A DNA stretch of 64,000 bases from Alkalihalobacillus deserti (GTDB lineage: Bacteria; Bacillota; Bacilli; Bacillales; Bacillaceae_D): contig NZ_JAJAFR010000003.1 in the NCBI RefSeq assembly GCF_020734105.1, forward strand, positions 1-64,000, written 5' to 3'. The notes under the pieces are model-generated. The model did not search any database, was not told the DNA's origin, and saw only the letters and a program-made list of their open reading frames with translations. The position numbers and the translations under genes were made by a program. Shown in pieces: positions 34,236 through 41,830 of the stretch (its first letter is position 1; each line of letters opens with the position of its first letter).

Positions 34236-34305
34236 ATAAATAGTAATTTTAAACCAGGATCGACGTTGGTCCTGGTTTTTAGTATAAATTGCTGAATAGT
34301 AAGAT

Positions 34306-34875
34306 TTAAACTTTTCGTTGCTCCTTAGCTTTAGCGTAAATAGTGGATCGAGGAACTCCAGTCATCTTAACAATGTCACTTACACTTAAGCCATTTGATT
34401 CTCTTTCAGTATATAGCTTCAAAGCCTTCTTCACGTCTTTCTCAGCCTTCCCAACACGCCCCATGTGCTTTCCTTGTGCCTTGGCTCTTTCTCTTCCTTC
34501 TGCCGTTCTTTCAGCTATTAAATCGCGTTCAAACTCGGCAATGGCACCCAGCATCGTAAACATTAGCTTGCCAGGTGGTGTGGTAAAGTCTATCTGCTCT
34601 TTCAAGAAGACTAAACCTATTCCTCGTTCTTCTAGTCCTTTTGCAATCTTATGTAAATCAAAAGTACTTCTAGCTAACCGATCCAGCTTGTACACGACGA
34701 GCTTATCTCCATCTCTCAAGTAGTCTAAAGCTCTAGCTAGTTCCTCACGATCGCTTTTAGCACCGCTTTGCTTTTCCATGAATATCTTCTCGCAGCCGTA
34801 ATCTTTGAGCTTGTCTAGTTGTAACTCTAAATCCTGGTCTTTGGTTGATACCCTTGCATATCCGACAATAGCCAT
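34306..34875 (-). CDS. Serine recombinase (resolvase/invertase family)
   Basis: A 189-aa protein. The N-terminal catalytic domain is complete: GYARVSTKDQDLELQLD with Ser9, then the FMEKQSGAKSDREEL region, LVVYKLDRLARS, and LGAIAEFERDLIAERTAEG with the E helix. The C-terminal HTH is SVSDIVKMTGVPRSTIYA. It resembles plasmid/transposon resolvases. No transposase gene is adjacent, so it may resolve or invert DNA for this mobile region. Confidence 0.93.
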   Translation of the reverse strand: MAIVGYARVSTKDQDLELQLDKLKDYGCEKIFMEKQSGAKSDREELARALDYLRDGDKLVVYKLDRLARSTFDLHKIAKGLEERGIGLVFLKEQIDFTTPPGKLMFTMLGAIAEFERDLIAERTAEGRERAKAQGKHMGRVGKAEKDVKKALKLYTERESNGLSVSDIVKMTGVPRSTIYAKAKEQRKV

Positions 34876-34884
34876 GTTGTTTAT

Positions 34885-34965
34885 CCTTTCTCTAGTTGTC
34901 TAAAAGTTTCATAACTTCTGTACGATTAATATTAGACTAACTTCTAGACAGTGTAAAGAGGTTTT
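34885..34965. promoter_or_regulatory. Possible res/recombination site upstream of the resolvase
   Basis: TTGTCTAAAAG (34895) and CTTCTAGACAGTG (34940) form imperfect inverted half-sites about 45 bp apart, between the resolvase gene and unrelated DNA. Resolvases usually bind such paired sites just upstream of their own gene. Confidence 0.35.
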
Positions 34966-35258
34966 TCTTTAAGAGAGTGAGCTTGTTTTTCGTATGTCCA
35001 AAACTTATAACTTCAAGATTAGTATCCATATCTCCCTAAATGGAACAAATACTATCGCGCAATTAAAACTGTAATATGTTTTACCACGTAACAATGGCTG
35101 TTCTGTAGGTAATTTGTTATAGTATATATGTAAACAATTTACAAAATTGTGAAGTTGAAGAGGGTTAGATTGGAGGGAGAGCAATGTGTCAACCAACCTA
35201 TAACAAAATTTACAGGTTGTTATCTTAAAGAAATTTTATAAAGGGAGGTAGTATTGAC

Positions 35259-36518
35259 ATGACTTACAAAAGATCTTCAGATGTATTTGGTATGTCAAAT
35301 ACGATATTAAGTGATTCCTATATTGATAGAGGGAATTTAGATACTGTCATTCAGAGGTACCTCGATAGAAGAACACATATTGCCTTACGCGGCGAATCGA
35401 AGTGTGGGAAATCTTGGTTCAGACAAAAGAATATACCTGACGCAATTGTTGTACAGTGTAGGTTCGGTAAGAGTGTTAAAGATATTTACACTGATGCACT
35501 ATCTCAACTTGGAATAAAGCTTATAGTGGAAGAAACAAATGGTTCAAATATTCTTGGTCGTGTAGAAGCAAATGCTAGTATTGGTACAAGCTTATTAGCT
35601 AAATTAGGCGTAAAGTCAACTATTGAATCATCGAATAATGATGGCACTAAAGCCGAAGTGGTCGGCAGAGATATAAACGATTTAAAGTTTATTGCAGATA
35701 TAATCATCAACTCAGGTAAAAGACTTGTAATAGAGGACTTTCACTACCTTTCAATCCCAGAAAGGAAGGCGTTTTCGTACGATTTAAAAGCTTTATGGGA
35801 TTATGGCTGTTTTATAGTAATAATTGGGGTCTGGTCACAAAGTAACATGTTATTAGATCTTAATCCTGATTTATCAGGTCGTATATATGAAATGTCCATT
35901 TACTGGTCACCACAAGATTTAAAACAAGTAATAGAAAAGGGTAGCAAAGCTTTGAAGATAGAGTTTTCAGATGAAATTATCCCCTTGCTTATTTCTGATT
36001 GCTTTGGAAATATAGGCCTATTACAAAATTTGGTTTTACATACATTGGATATAGAGGAGATATTTGAGGAGCAAGCTATTAAAAAGTCGATTTCGAATAT
36101 AAGTAATTTTGATCTTGCAGCAGCTGCATATGCAAATCAACTTGACTCTTTATATCAAAAGTTCGCTAGTAGGGTTTCGACAGGGATAAGAAGTAGAAAT
36201 GACTCTACAGGAATCTATGCACATGCAATGGCTGTAATAGTAGAAGCCGATAATGATAAGTTAATTAATGGGCTGGGGCTTAACGAAATTTATGAAATAG
36301 CTCATTCAAGACAACCAAGAATTCAAAAAGGAAATTTAAGAACTATCCTCGGTAAGTTAGAGGAGCTACAGGTTGACAGCGAAGGTAGAGGTCTAGTTTT
36401 AGCGTATAATAATTCAACTGATGAAATAACTGCCGTTGACAGACAGCTACTCTTCTATAGAAAACATCTAACCCTAAACTGGCCATGGGAAGAAATGATA
36501 AGTGAATTGCAAGCATAA
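35259..36518 (+). CDS. STAND/AAA-type P-loop ATPase of unknown role
   Basis: A 419-aa protein, ATG 35259 after AAGGGAGG. Walker A is RGESKCGKSWF (about residue 45-54), a Walker B-like strand is KRLVIEDFHYLS (near 163), and a sensor strand is CFIVIIGVWSQS. A C-terminal helical/winged-helix part ends AVDRQLLFYRKHLTLNWPWE. The DExH-like EDFH and the GVW sensor resemble archaeal/STAND ATPases and the ATPase half of some two-gene defence systems. No effector domain is visible within the protein. It is alone in its transcript. Confidence 0.7.
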   Translation: MTYKRSSDVFGMSNTILSDSYIDRGNLDTVIQRYLDRRTHIALRGESKCGKSWFRQKNIPDAIVVQCRFGKSVKDIYTDALSQLGIKLIVEETNGSNILGRVEANASIGTSLLAKLGVKSTIESSNNDGTKAEVVGRDINDLKFIADIIINSGKRLVIEDFHYLSIPERKAFSYDLKALWDYGCFIVIIGVWSQSNMLLDLNPDLSGRIYEMSIYWSPQDLKQVIEKGSKALKIEFSDEIIPLLISDCFGNIGLLQNLVLHTLDIEEIFEEQAIKKSISNISNFDLAAAAYANQLDSLYQKFASRVSTGIRSRNDSTGIYAHAMAVIVEADNDKLINGLGLNEIYEIAHSRQPRIQKGNLRTILGKLEELQVDSEGRGLVLAYNNSTDEITAVDRQLLFYRKHLTLNWPWEEMISELQA

Positions 36519-36672
36519 CGCATTGTTTTTTTTCTAATATTAGGTCTTGTTTTTTAGAGTGTTAAATACATTTATTTATAGGTGAACAAAGCTACATCCT
36601 TTATTTGGAAGTTTATTATCTACAATCAGCATTCGACACATGTGGAGTGTATCTCGCAACTCATTTTAAAAG

Positions 36673-36708
36673 AAGGCAACTAACCCTTATGGGCGTTGCC
36701 TTTTTACG
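36673..36708 (+). terminator. Terminator downstream of the ATPase gene
   Basis: AAGGCAAC and GTTGCCTT stem, 14-nt loop, then TTTTTAC. Confidence 0.7.
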
Positions 36709-36900
36709 TTTCTTGCATGGGATTAACAAAGCTGTATTGAATACGGATACTACCGTCATGCTCACAAGTAATCTTTTCATAGAGTGAGTGCAGGATATTT
36801 GGTGTAAGCTCATAAAAGGATATAATTGTTTAGGACCTAAACTTTTAATATCTTACAGATTCGACATTGTTGAGTGTTGCAAGATATGAATTAAAATAAG

Positions 36901-36934
36901 AAAGCAGAAGCCAATTAGGTTTCTGCTTTTTAAA
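36901..36934 (+). terminator. Second terminator
   Basis: AAAGCAGAAGCC and GGTTTCTGCTTT form the stem with a 4-nt loop, then TTTAAAC. Confidence 0.7.
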
Positions 36935-37034
36935 CGTTACCAACTCTGAATTATGAAACTTAATAAAACATATTCTGAATGAGTAATGTCTGGAATATAT
37001 TTATTTGATGAATAAATTTAGGGAGGAATTTTAT

Positions 37035-37553
37035 TTGAAAAAGAAGTTATTAATTGCTGTGATAGGGCATCGGAACTCTGGTAAATCAGAAACATGGAAA
37101 AAACTATTTGATGACCTAAACATTCGTACAGCACAAAAATCACTTAGGTCACTTCAAGTTGGTCCAAATGGAGAATATACTGATGTGTTTTTGATTAATG
37201 GTTCCCCACAAGAAAGAGGAAAAACAGTTGAAGAAATAATTCAAGTAGATTGTGAACCTGAGATTGTATTGTGTTCAATCCAATTTAAGCGAGATGCACT
37301 AAGTACGTTAAAGTATTTTCAGAAGAATAACTATTTTATATATTTACATTGGCTCAACCCTGGATTTAATGATAGTTATGAATATCCTGATTCAGAAGAT
37401 ATTATCCCAGAGATATTAAAGATGGACTGCATTATTGGAAAAAGGAATGGAAAAGTTAATGCAGATGAACGAGTTCTAGAAATTCAAAATTTTATATATG
37501 ATTGGGCTAACCGAAACGGATTACTTAAAAAAGGCATTGTAAAAAGCAAATAG
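37035..37553 (+). CDS. Small P-loop NTPase
   Basis: A 172-aa protein starting at TTG 37035 with AGGGAGGAA upstream. The Walker A motif GHRNSGKSETW follows a hydrophobic strand at the N terminus. A downstream strand IYLHWLNPGF and EDIIPEILKMDCIIGK complete an alpha/beta NTPase outline. No G-protein NKxD motif is visible. It might act with the STAND-type ATPase upstream, but separate terminators argue for separate transcripts. Confidence 0.65.
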   Translation: MKKKLLIAVIGHRNSGKSETWKKLFDDLNIRTAQKSLRSLQVGPNGEYTDVFLINGSPQERGKTVEEIIQVDCEPEIVLCSIQFKRDALSTLKYFQKNNYFIYLHWLNPGFNDSYEYPDSEDIIPEILKMDCIIGKRNGKVNADERVLEIQNFIYDWANRNGLLKKGIVKSK

Positions 37554-37809
37554 AGATGAAGAGAATCATTACTATAAATGGTTAAATCTTTTTTATGATT
37601 TTTAAGATTTTTTTATTTAGAGTATTTATAAAAACCTATTACACAAGGTTTTTAGCTGGTGGCAACTTAATCATAATTGCCATCAATTTCATCTTATTAG
37701 ATCCTACTCATCAAAAACAAGAGCCTATTAAATCAACGACTCAAACTGTTATAATCCTATCAATCAATCTATCCACCTTGACAGGGTGGGGTTTCTTAAA
37801 AGTTAATAA

Positions 37810-37846
37810 AGAAGGCATGTCCATTAGTGGGTGCCTTCTTTTTTCT
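37810..37846 (+). terminator. Terminator facing the integrase gene
   Basis: AAGAAGGCA and TGCCTTCTT form the stem, followed by TTTTTCTG. Confidence 0.75.
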
Positions 37847-37916
37847 GCATTAGATCAGTTAAATAGCTACTCTAATACCATAAATAATGTGTGGAATAAA
37901 GCAAATTTATATCTTA

Positions 37917-38882
37917 CTAAAATATAGAGTTTATTGGCGAAAAAGAGTTATGTTGTCTTCTTACATCAACATCTGTCATTTGGATATATTTTCGAACCAT
38001 TGACATATCAGTATGTCCCAAAATCTTCTGAAGGCTAAAAGGATCTCCACCGTTCAAAATATACAACAATGCTCCTGTATGCCTAAATGTGTGAGGACTT
38101 ACACGTTTATTATTTATACCAGCACGTTCTCCATATTCCCTTAATTTATGGCGTACGGTACTAGGGTTAATACTATGGCCATCATACGTTAAAAACAATT
38201 CCTCTTCACCAAAATCTTCAGTCTCGATAATGTATTCATTTAACAGCTTCATTGTTTTTGATGATAAAGGAACAGATCTTGTTCGACGTGTTTTGGTTTC
38301 TTCAGCTTCTAATTTAATGAACCCAGCTTTTAAATCAACATTTCTTCTTTTTATAGCTACTAATTCAGAAATTCTCACCATAGTATCAAGCAATATAAAA
38401 ATGATTACATTATCTCGAAAACCCGTATACAACTCGTCATCAATAACTGATAGTAATTTTTTTATTTCTGCTGGTGTTAATGATTCCAAGGTATCTTGTG
38501 GTGTTTTTACCGGCTTGAAAATTTCGTGAACAGGATTGGATAAGTAGCCCTCGTTATAACAGTAACGCATAAATGCTCTCATTGTTCTTATTCGTACATT
38601 TGCAGTTACAGGAGAAAGCTTCTTTTCATGCAACATGTACCCGATAAAACCACGCAATAAATCTGAAGTAATTTCCTCACTTGTCAGATCATTACGTAGA
38701 TATTCTTTGAAGTAGTCAAAGTGTTTATAATAGTCATTAATCGTCCTATTGGCTAACGCTTCTGTTCGTTTATAAACCATAAATTTTTCAAACATCTCAT
38801 GTAAGGTTAGTGAATGTAGTACATTGCTCATCTGTGTTGTCGCTTGATTTCTTTTAAGTTTCCTCATTGTTTTTTTCTGCAT
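37917..38882 (-). CDS. Tyrosine recombinase/integrase adjacent to tRNA-Sec copy 2
   Basis: A 321-aa protein from ATG 38882 with TAGGGGG upstream; the open frame extends further up into the tRNA gene but without a usable start. The N-terminal domain includes RTINDYYKHFDYFKEYL. Catalytic residues are Arg in DTMVRISELVAI, HTFRHTGALLYILNGGD and LGHTDMSMVRKYIQM, with Tyr in the last. It is complete. It reads in the same direction as the tRNA-Sec at 39052..39148 and begins about 170 bp downstream of it, the same arrangement as integrase 1 at copy 1. Both have the SPVT-NVR-RT and MVRKYIQM blocks and are paralogues. Confidence 0.9.
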   Translation of the reverse strand: MQKKTMRKLKRNQATTQMSNVLHSLTLHEMFEKFMVYKRTEALANRTINDYYKHFDYFKEYLRNDLTSEEITSDLLRGFIGYMLHEKKLSPVTANVRIRTMRAFMRYCYNEGYLSNPVHEIFKPVKTPQDTLESLTPAEIKKLLSVIDDELYTGFRDNVIIFILLDTMVRISELVAIKRRNVDLKAGFIKLEAEETKTRRTRSVPLSSKTMKLLNEYIIETEDFGEEELFLTYDGHSINPSTVRHKLREYGERAGINNKRVSPHTFRHTGALLYILNGGDPFSLQKILGHTDMSMVRKYIQMTDVDVRRQHNSFSPINSIF

Positions 38883-39051
38883 AAAAATAAGCCCCCTATA
38901 ATTTTTATAGGCGACTACAAGTGATTGTTCCTCACGGTCTAAGAAAACGGTCTGCAACGGTTTCCTCTTTTTTGACCAAAAGACCGTGGGGGAATATCCA
39001 TTAAGAAATATGTATGAGTTATCAAGCAAACACTTGATATAAAGGCATTTT

Positions 39052-39148
39052 TGGCGGGACTGTGTAGGAATCGAACCTACCGAAGACGGCACGCGCCTCC
39101 CAAGCGGTTTTGAAGACCGTGGCGAACACCAGTATCACAGCCAGCCCC
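39052..39148 (-). tRNA. selC: tRNA-Sec (UCA anticodon), copy 2
   Basis: 97 nt with encoded CCA, the same fold as copy 1: loop CTTCAAA in a CGGT/ACCG stem, long variable arm, T arm GTAGG-TTCGATT-CCTAC. It differs from copy 1 at three positions, in the D-arm region, variable arm and next to the T stem. It lies between an integrase (left) and the chromosome-like region with sda, riboswitches and hut (right). I therefore suspect this is the original selC site. Confidence 0.93.
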
Positions 39149-39251
39149 ATGATACGAGTCTTATTATAACTCGTCTGATTCACATTTTCAAGATAAAGAT
39201 CTTATCTTACTTGTTTGAATATTTCATTTATCGTAAATTATGCAAAATAAA

Positions 39252-39294
39252 AAGGGATAAACCCTACGTAGAATACGTTAAAGTCTATCCCTAA
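39252..39294. terminator. Hairpin between tRNA-Sec and the sda relic
   Basis: AGGGATA and TATCCCT, plus an inner CTACGTAGAATACGT imperfect stem. It could serve as terminator for the leftward sda gene. Confidence 0.45.
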
Positions 39295-39410
39295 TTATAG
39301 TATTGTTATACATGTGGGGCTTTTCTTTTATTTAAACCCCCTTGTAAAGAAAGTATTTAAAAAGGAGTTTGAAAACTGTAAGTAACGAGAGAGCGAGAAT
39401 TAAAAGTTTT

Positions 39411-39541
39411 TTACAAGTAGGGAGTGATCCCTCTCTCATCTAACTCTTCTTTTAAGATAAAGATAAAATCTTCCCCAAGTCATGTTCCAAGGCTTTATAA
39501 TAAACTTCTAACATAGCTCGATCATCTAGGTTTTTGAACAT
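39411..39541 (-). pseudogene. sda: Sda-like sporulation checkpoint protein, frameshifted
   Basis: Leftward ATG at 39541 (AAGAGG RBS) begins MFKNLDDRAMLEVYYKALEHD, then LG. One G short in a GGGG run (near 39475), the frame breaks. Restoring one base gives EDFIFILKEELDERGITPYL and a stop at 39411, 43 residues in all. The L-x-x-YYKA...L..DFI..L..E...R pattern is that of Sda, the antikinase that blocks KinA after DNA damage. A single-base loss means either recent inactivation or a read error. Confidence 0.65.
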
Positions 39542-39640
39542 ATATTTAAAACCTCTTTCTTAAAATACATAAGCATATTTAGTATGTAGATACGAATTCA
39601 ATTTAATTTCCATTTAAGTAGTTGGTATTATTTTACAAGA

Positions 39641-39970
39641 TTAAAGTTTCTGAATTATTCCTAATTTACTTTTTAAATCACTTAATCTTCTATAGGCTTG
39701 TTGATACTCCATATTAATATGGGTTACTATTTCTATAGTAATAATACTACTGTAATCCCTACGCAATGCAGCAAAAACTAGAGGCTTTTTCTGTTTCATA
39801 ATTGTCATTACTTCCTCAATAGGCAGAGTTACAATATAGGTTTGTGTTTTTAGTAATCTAGTAATGAATCTTTTGAATACAGGTACATTCTGTCTATGAT
39901 CAGGAGTTTCTAATATCAAGGTATCAAATTGATTGAGTACAGCTTTAAGCTCTGGTTCTTTTAAGTCCAT
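39641..39970 (-). CDS. Hypothetical protein under a cyclic-di-GMP riboswitch
   Basis: A 109-aa protein from ATG 39970, nine bases after AAGGAG (a GTG at 39979 is too close). It begins MDLKEPELKAVLNQFDTLIL and is alpha/beta with no membrane segment. I do not recognise the family. Its leader carries a cyclic-di-GMP-I aptamer (40038..40116). The leader also has a CTCCT (minus strand, 40024..40030) that could pair with the Shine-Dalgarno. A function tied to motility/attachment or to the sessile state is inferred from the riboswitch alone. Confidence 0.7.
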   Translation of the reverse strand: MDLKEPELKAVLNQFDTLILETPDHRQNVPVFKRFITRLLKTQTYIVTLPIEEVMTIMKQKKPLVFAALRRDYSSIITIEIVTHINMEYQQAYRRLSDLKSKLGIIQKL

Positions 39971-40037
39971 TTTTATCACTCCTTACAAAATTAATGCCAA
40001 ATGAAAATACTACATTAACCCTGAGGAGGTAATTTTC

Positions 40038-40116
40038 ATCGACAACTGGCAGACATGGGTTTCCCGTTAGTCCCTATAGCTTTGCGTCCTTACTTTTCAA
40101 TAAGTTTGCCTTTTCT
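40038..40116 (-). ncRNA. Cyclic di-GMP-I (GEMM) riboswitch aptamer, copy 1
   Basis: Read leftward: AAAGGCAAAC...GGACGCAAAGC...TAGGGACTAACGGGAAACCC...GTCTGCC. The conserved GGCAAA/ACGCAAAGC core, the GGG.CTA junction and the second tetraloop-receptor arm match the GEMM-I class. It is followed by the leader of the 109-aa gene. The mechanism could be translational, because an anti-SD lies just after the aptamer. Confidence 0.85.
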
Positions 40117-40509
40117 TATCTTTGTGTCATATATACCCTATCTTTACTATGATTAAACATGCACATTTAAGTATGAAAAATGTTTCTACTTTTTGAGAAT
40201 ACTAGATATTACATAAGCCTTACAAAGTCATCTAAGCATCCTTAAGTAAATCTTTCCTGACCCCACATGTCGTTTTATTTCAATGAACTCATTCTATTTT
40301 GGACTTTTCTTTTCATAATAACGATGTCATCATTCTTATGATAGAAGCTTTTTGTCATCTGTTATACAACACCTTACACATAATAAACGAACCATTTACA
40401 TTTACAGATATAGGAAAAATCCTATATGTCAGATGAACTCAAAAGGCTCGTTTATTTTTAGTTCTAATCGTTTATGAAAACAATAATGTTTATGTATAAA
40501 AGAGGGGGA
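40117..40509. other. Intergenic stretch with a long inverted repeat
   Basis: At 40383..40457, ATAAACGAACC pairs with GGCTCGTTTAT, enclosing an inner TATAGGA/TCCTATA hairpin. It ends with TTTTTAG rightward and would terminate the leftward 66-aa gene. The remainder would hold the riboswitch-1 promoter; no gene is seen. Confidence 0.5.
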
Positions 40510-40710
40510 TTAAATATCCTTTTCATTTTTGACATGTACTCTTAACAAGTAATAGTTAAACAATCCAATAAGTGCAATTGTCGAAAACATTGCTATATAA
40601 CTACCTAAATTACTTGTTGCTGTAAAACTTGCTGTAACTGAAATAATAATTCCAAGTAATATCGCTAGTAATATCACAAATAATTTAGGAGTTACCTCAT
40701 AATTATTCAT
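40510..40710 (-). CDS. Small two-TM membrane protein under the second riboswitch
   Basis: A 66-aa protein from ATG 40710 after AGGAGG. It has two hydrophobic helices: LFVILLAILLGIIISVTASF and YIAMFSTIALIGLFNYYLL. An in-frame upstream GTG at 40764 exists, but those codons (MSSKNELERT...) are read out of a duplicated stretch of the neighbouring gene's start. There a TATAGGAGG has appeared right after the shared GAACCAGAGCTTA. The function is unknown. Control by c-di-GMP is inferred from the aptamer upstream. Confidence 0.65.
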   Translation of the reverse strand: MNNYEVTPKLFVILLAILLGIIISVTASFTATSNLGSYIAMFSTIALIGLFNYYLLRVHVKNEKDI

Positions 40711-40726
40711 AATGTGAAACCTCCTA

Positions 40727-40772
40727 TAAGCTCTGGTTCTTTCAAGTTCATTTTTACTACTCACAAAATTAA
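40727..40772 (-). repeat. Duplicated 5' end of the riboswitch-1 gene
   Basis: Leftward, AAAAATGAACTTGAAAGAAC then CAGAGCTTA matches AAAAATGGACTTAAAAGAAC then CAGAGCTTA at 39949..39975. Together with the two aptamers it shows that leader plus first nine codons were duplicated, after which the sequences diverge completely. Confidence 0.75.
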
Positions 40773-40813
40773 TGAAATGAAAATACTACATTAACTCTAA
40801 GGGAGTAATTTTC

Positions 40814-40895
40814 ATCCCCGACTGAGAGAATTCGGTTTCCCGTTAGCCCTATGGTTTTGCGTCCTTACTTTTTAATAAGTTTGCCTTTTCTTATC
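40814..40895 (-). ncRNA. Cyclic di-GMP-I (GEMM) riboswitch aptamer, copy 2
   Basis: Read leftward: AAAGGCAAACTTATTAAAAA, GGACGCAAAACC, then ATAGGGCTAACGGGAAACCG and AATTCTCTCAGTCGGGG. It has the same GEMM-I core as copy 1, with substitutions mostly in the peripheral helix. It is upstream of the 66-aa membrane protein. Confidence 0.83.
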
Positions 40896-41179
40896 TTTGC
40901 ATTATTTTTACCCTGTCTTGACTGTGATTAAACATGCAAAATAAAGTATATCAACTTTGTATTATTCAACTTTTGAAAGAAGGGTGAATTTCTTAGTTAG
41001 TTGAAATCGATCAATAAAGCACAGACACAAATAGTTTCTTTGAATTTGTTCTCATGGATTCATACGTAAGATACGTTCGGTCTTTGTTTTAGTTCCATCT
41101 GAGTCTTTTTCAAGAAAAAGACCTCATCTTAGGTCCTCGCCTAAATATTTCATTTACTTTAATGATTTGGAAATTTTTG
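40896..41179. other. Intergenic region before hut
   Basis: It contains the promoter side of riboswitch 2 and a run AAGACCTCATCTTAGGTC (41120..41137) that forms a short hairpin. No gene is supported. Confidence 0.35.
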
Positions 41180-41208
41180 TTGACACTGTGTTTTAGAGCG
41201 CTTACACT
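41180..41208 (+). promoter_or_regulatory. hut operon promoter with overlapping cre (CcpA) site
   Basis: TTGACA and TACACT are separated by exactly 17 bp. On the minus strand TGTAAGCGCTCTAA (41206..41193) matches the cre consensus TGWAANCGNTNWCA at 13 of 14 positions and overlaps the -10 box. Carbon catabolite repression of hut through CcpA is established in B. subtilis. Confidence 0.75.
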
Positions 41209-41264
41209 TAAGGTAGTTATTAGACATTAGCGATTCATAGTTAAAGTGAAAGAGTTGTTGTTTA

Positions 41265-41708
41265 ATGGGTTTAAACAAAAACCGTCGAATTGGTCGAAAT
41301 GCCATTCTCTTGTTGCTTTCTGAGGATTCAGCTGAACAGCTTGCCAAGTTGGAGCAGTCGAATTGGAAAGGGTGTATAGGGAAAGTTGGTTCGATGGAAG
41401 CGCATAAAGTAGTGGCGGCCATTGAAACAGCAGCTAAGAAAAATGGAATTATCCAACCGAATGTGTACCGCGAATCTCATGCGCTTTATCATGCGATTAT
41501 TGAAGCGTTGCATGGTGTGACGCGGGGCCAAGTTCAGTTAGGGTCAGTCCTGAGAACAGTTGGCTTAAGCTTTGCTGTATTACGGGGGAATCCGTATGAT
41601 AGTGAGCAAGAGGGAGATTGGATTGCGGTTTCTTTATACGGAACGATAGGTGCACCGGTTAAAGGATCCGAGCATGAAACGATTGGCTTAGGAATTAACC
41701 ACATATAA
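41265..41708 (+). CDS. hutP: HutP, histidine-responsive antiterminator
   Basis: A 147-aa RNA-binding protein. It contains [34 protein letters not shown], the HAL/HH ligand region ([15 protein letters not shown]) and [15 protein letters not shown]-like text ([16 protein letters not shown]). With L-histidine and Mg2+, HutP binds UAG/NAG triplets and blocks the terminator located between hutP and hutH, which is present here at 41734..41786. Length and order are as in B. subtilis. Confidence 0.95.
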   Translation: MGLNKNRRIGRNAILLLLSEDSAEQLAKLEQSNWKGCIGKVGSMEAHKVVAAIETAAKKNGIIQPNVYRESHALYHAIIEALHGVTRGQVQLGSVLRTVGLSFAVLRGNPYDSEQEGDWIAVSLYGTIGAPVKGSEHETIGLGINHI

Positions 41709-41713
41709 CTGCC

Positions 41714-41786
41714 CATAGTTATTTTAGTTAATAGGGGGCTATATCTTGAAATCAAAAAATGATTTCAATGATATAGCCCCCTTTTC
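41714..41786 (+). terminator. HutP-controlled attenuator between hutP and hutH
   Basis: GGGGGCTATATC (41734) and GATATAGCCCCC (41770) plus inner TTGAAATC/GATTTCAA form a long perfect stem, followed by TTTTC. Three UAG triplets occur at 41716, 41725 and 41732, the last overlapping the stem, the kind of array HutP hexamers bind. With histidine bound, HutP should prevent this terminator from forming. Confidence 0.88.
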
Positions 41787-41830
41787 TATTAGTCCTTTAC
41801 TAAGGTAAAGAGATGAAGGGAGAGAGAGAA

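Larger units (their letters stand above)
36519..37034. other. Gene-free stretch with two terminators
   Basis: It contains hairpins AAGGCAAC/GTTGCCTT with TTTTTAC (36673..36708) and AAAGCAGAA/TTCTGCTTT with a T run (36901..36934). The sequence between them shows no supported gene. Confidence 0.5.

Noticed and set aside
35183-35227. 14-codon peptide with a strong RBS (TTGGAGGGAGAG, MCQPTYNKIYRLLS) ahead of the STAND-like ATPase as a regulatory leader peptide.
   Set aside because: No attenuator hairpin or codon bias links it to regulation. It may be chance or part of the leader, and support is too thin.
40814-41150. Reading the riboswitch regions as coding on the plus strand.
   Set aside because: The conserved blocks match an RNA aptamer on the minus strand and no frame with an RBS is present.
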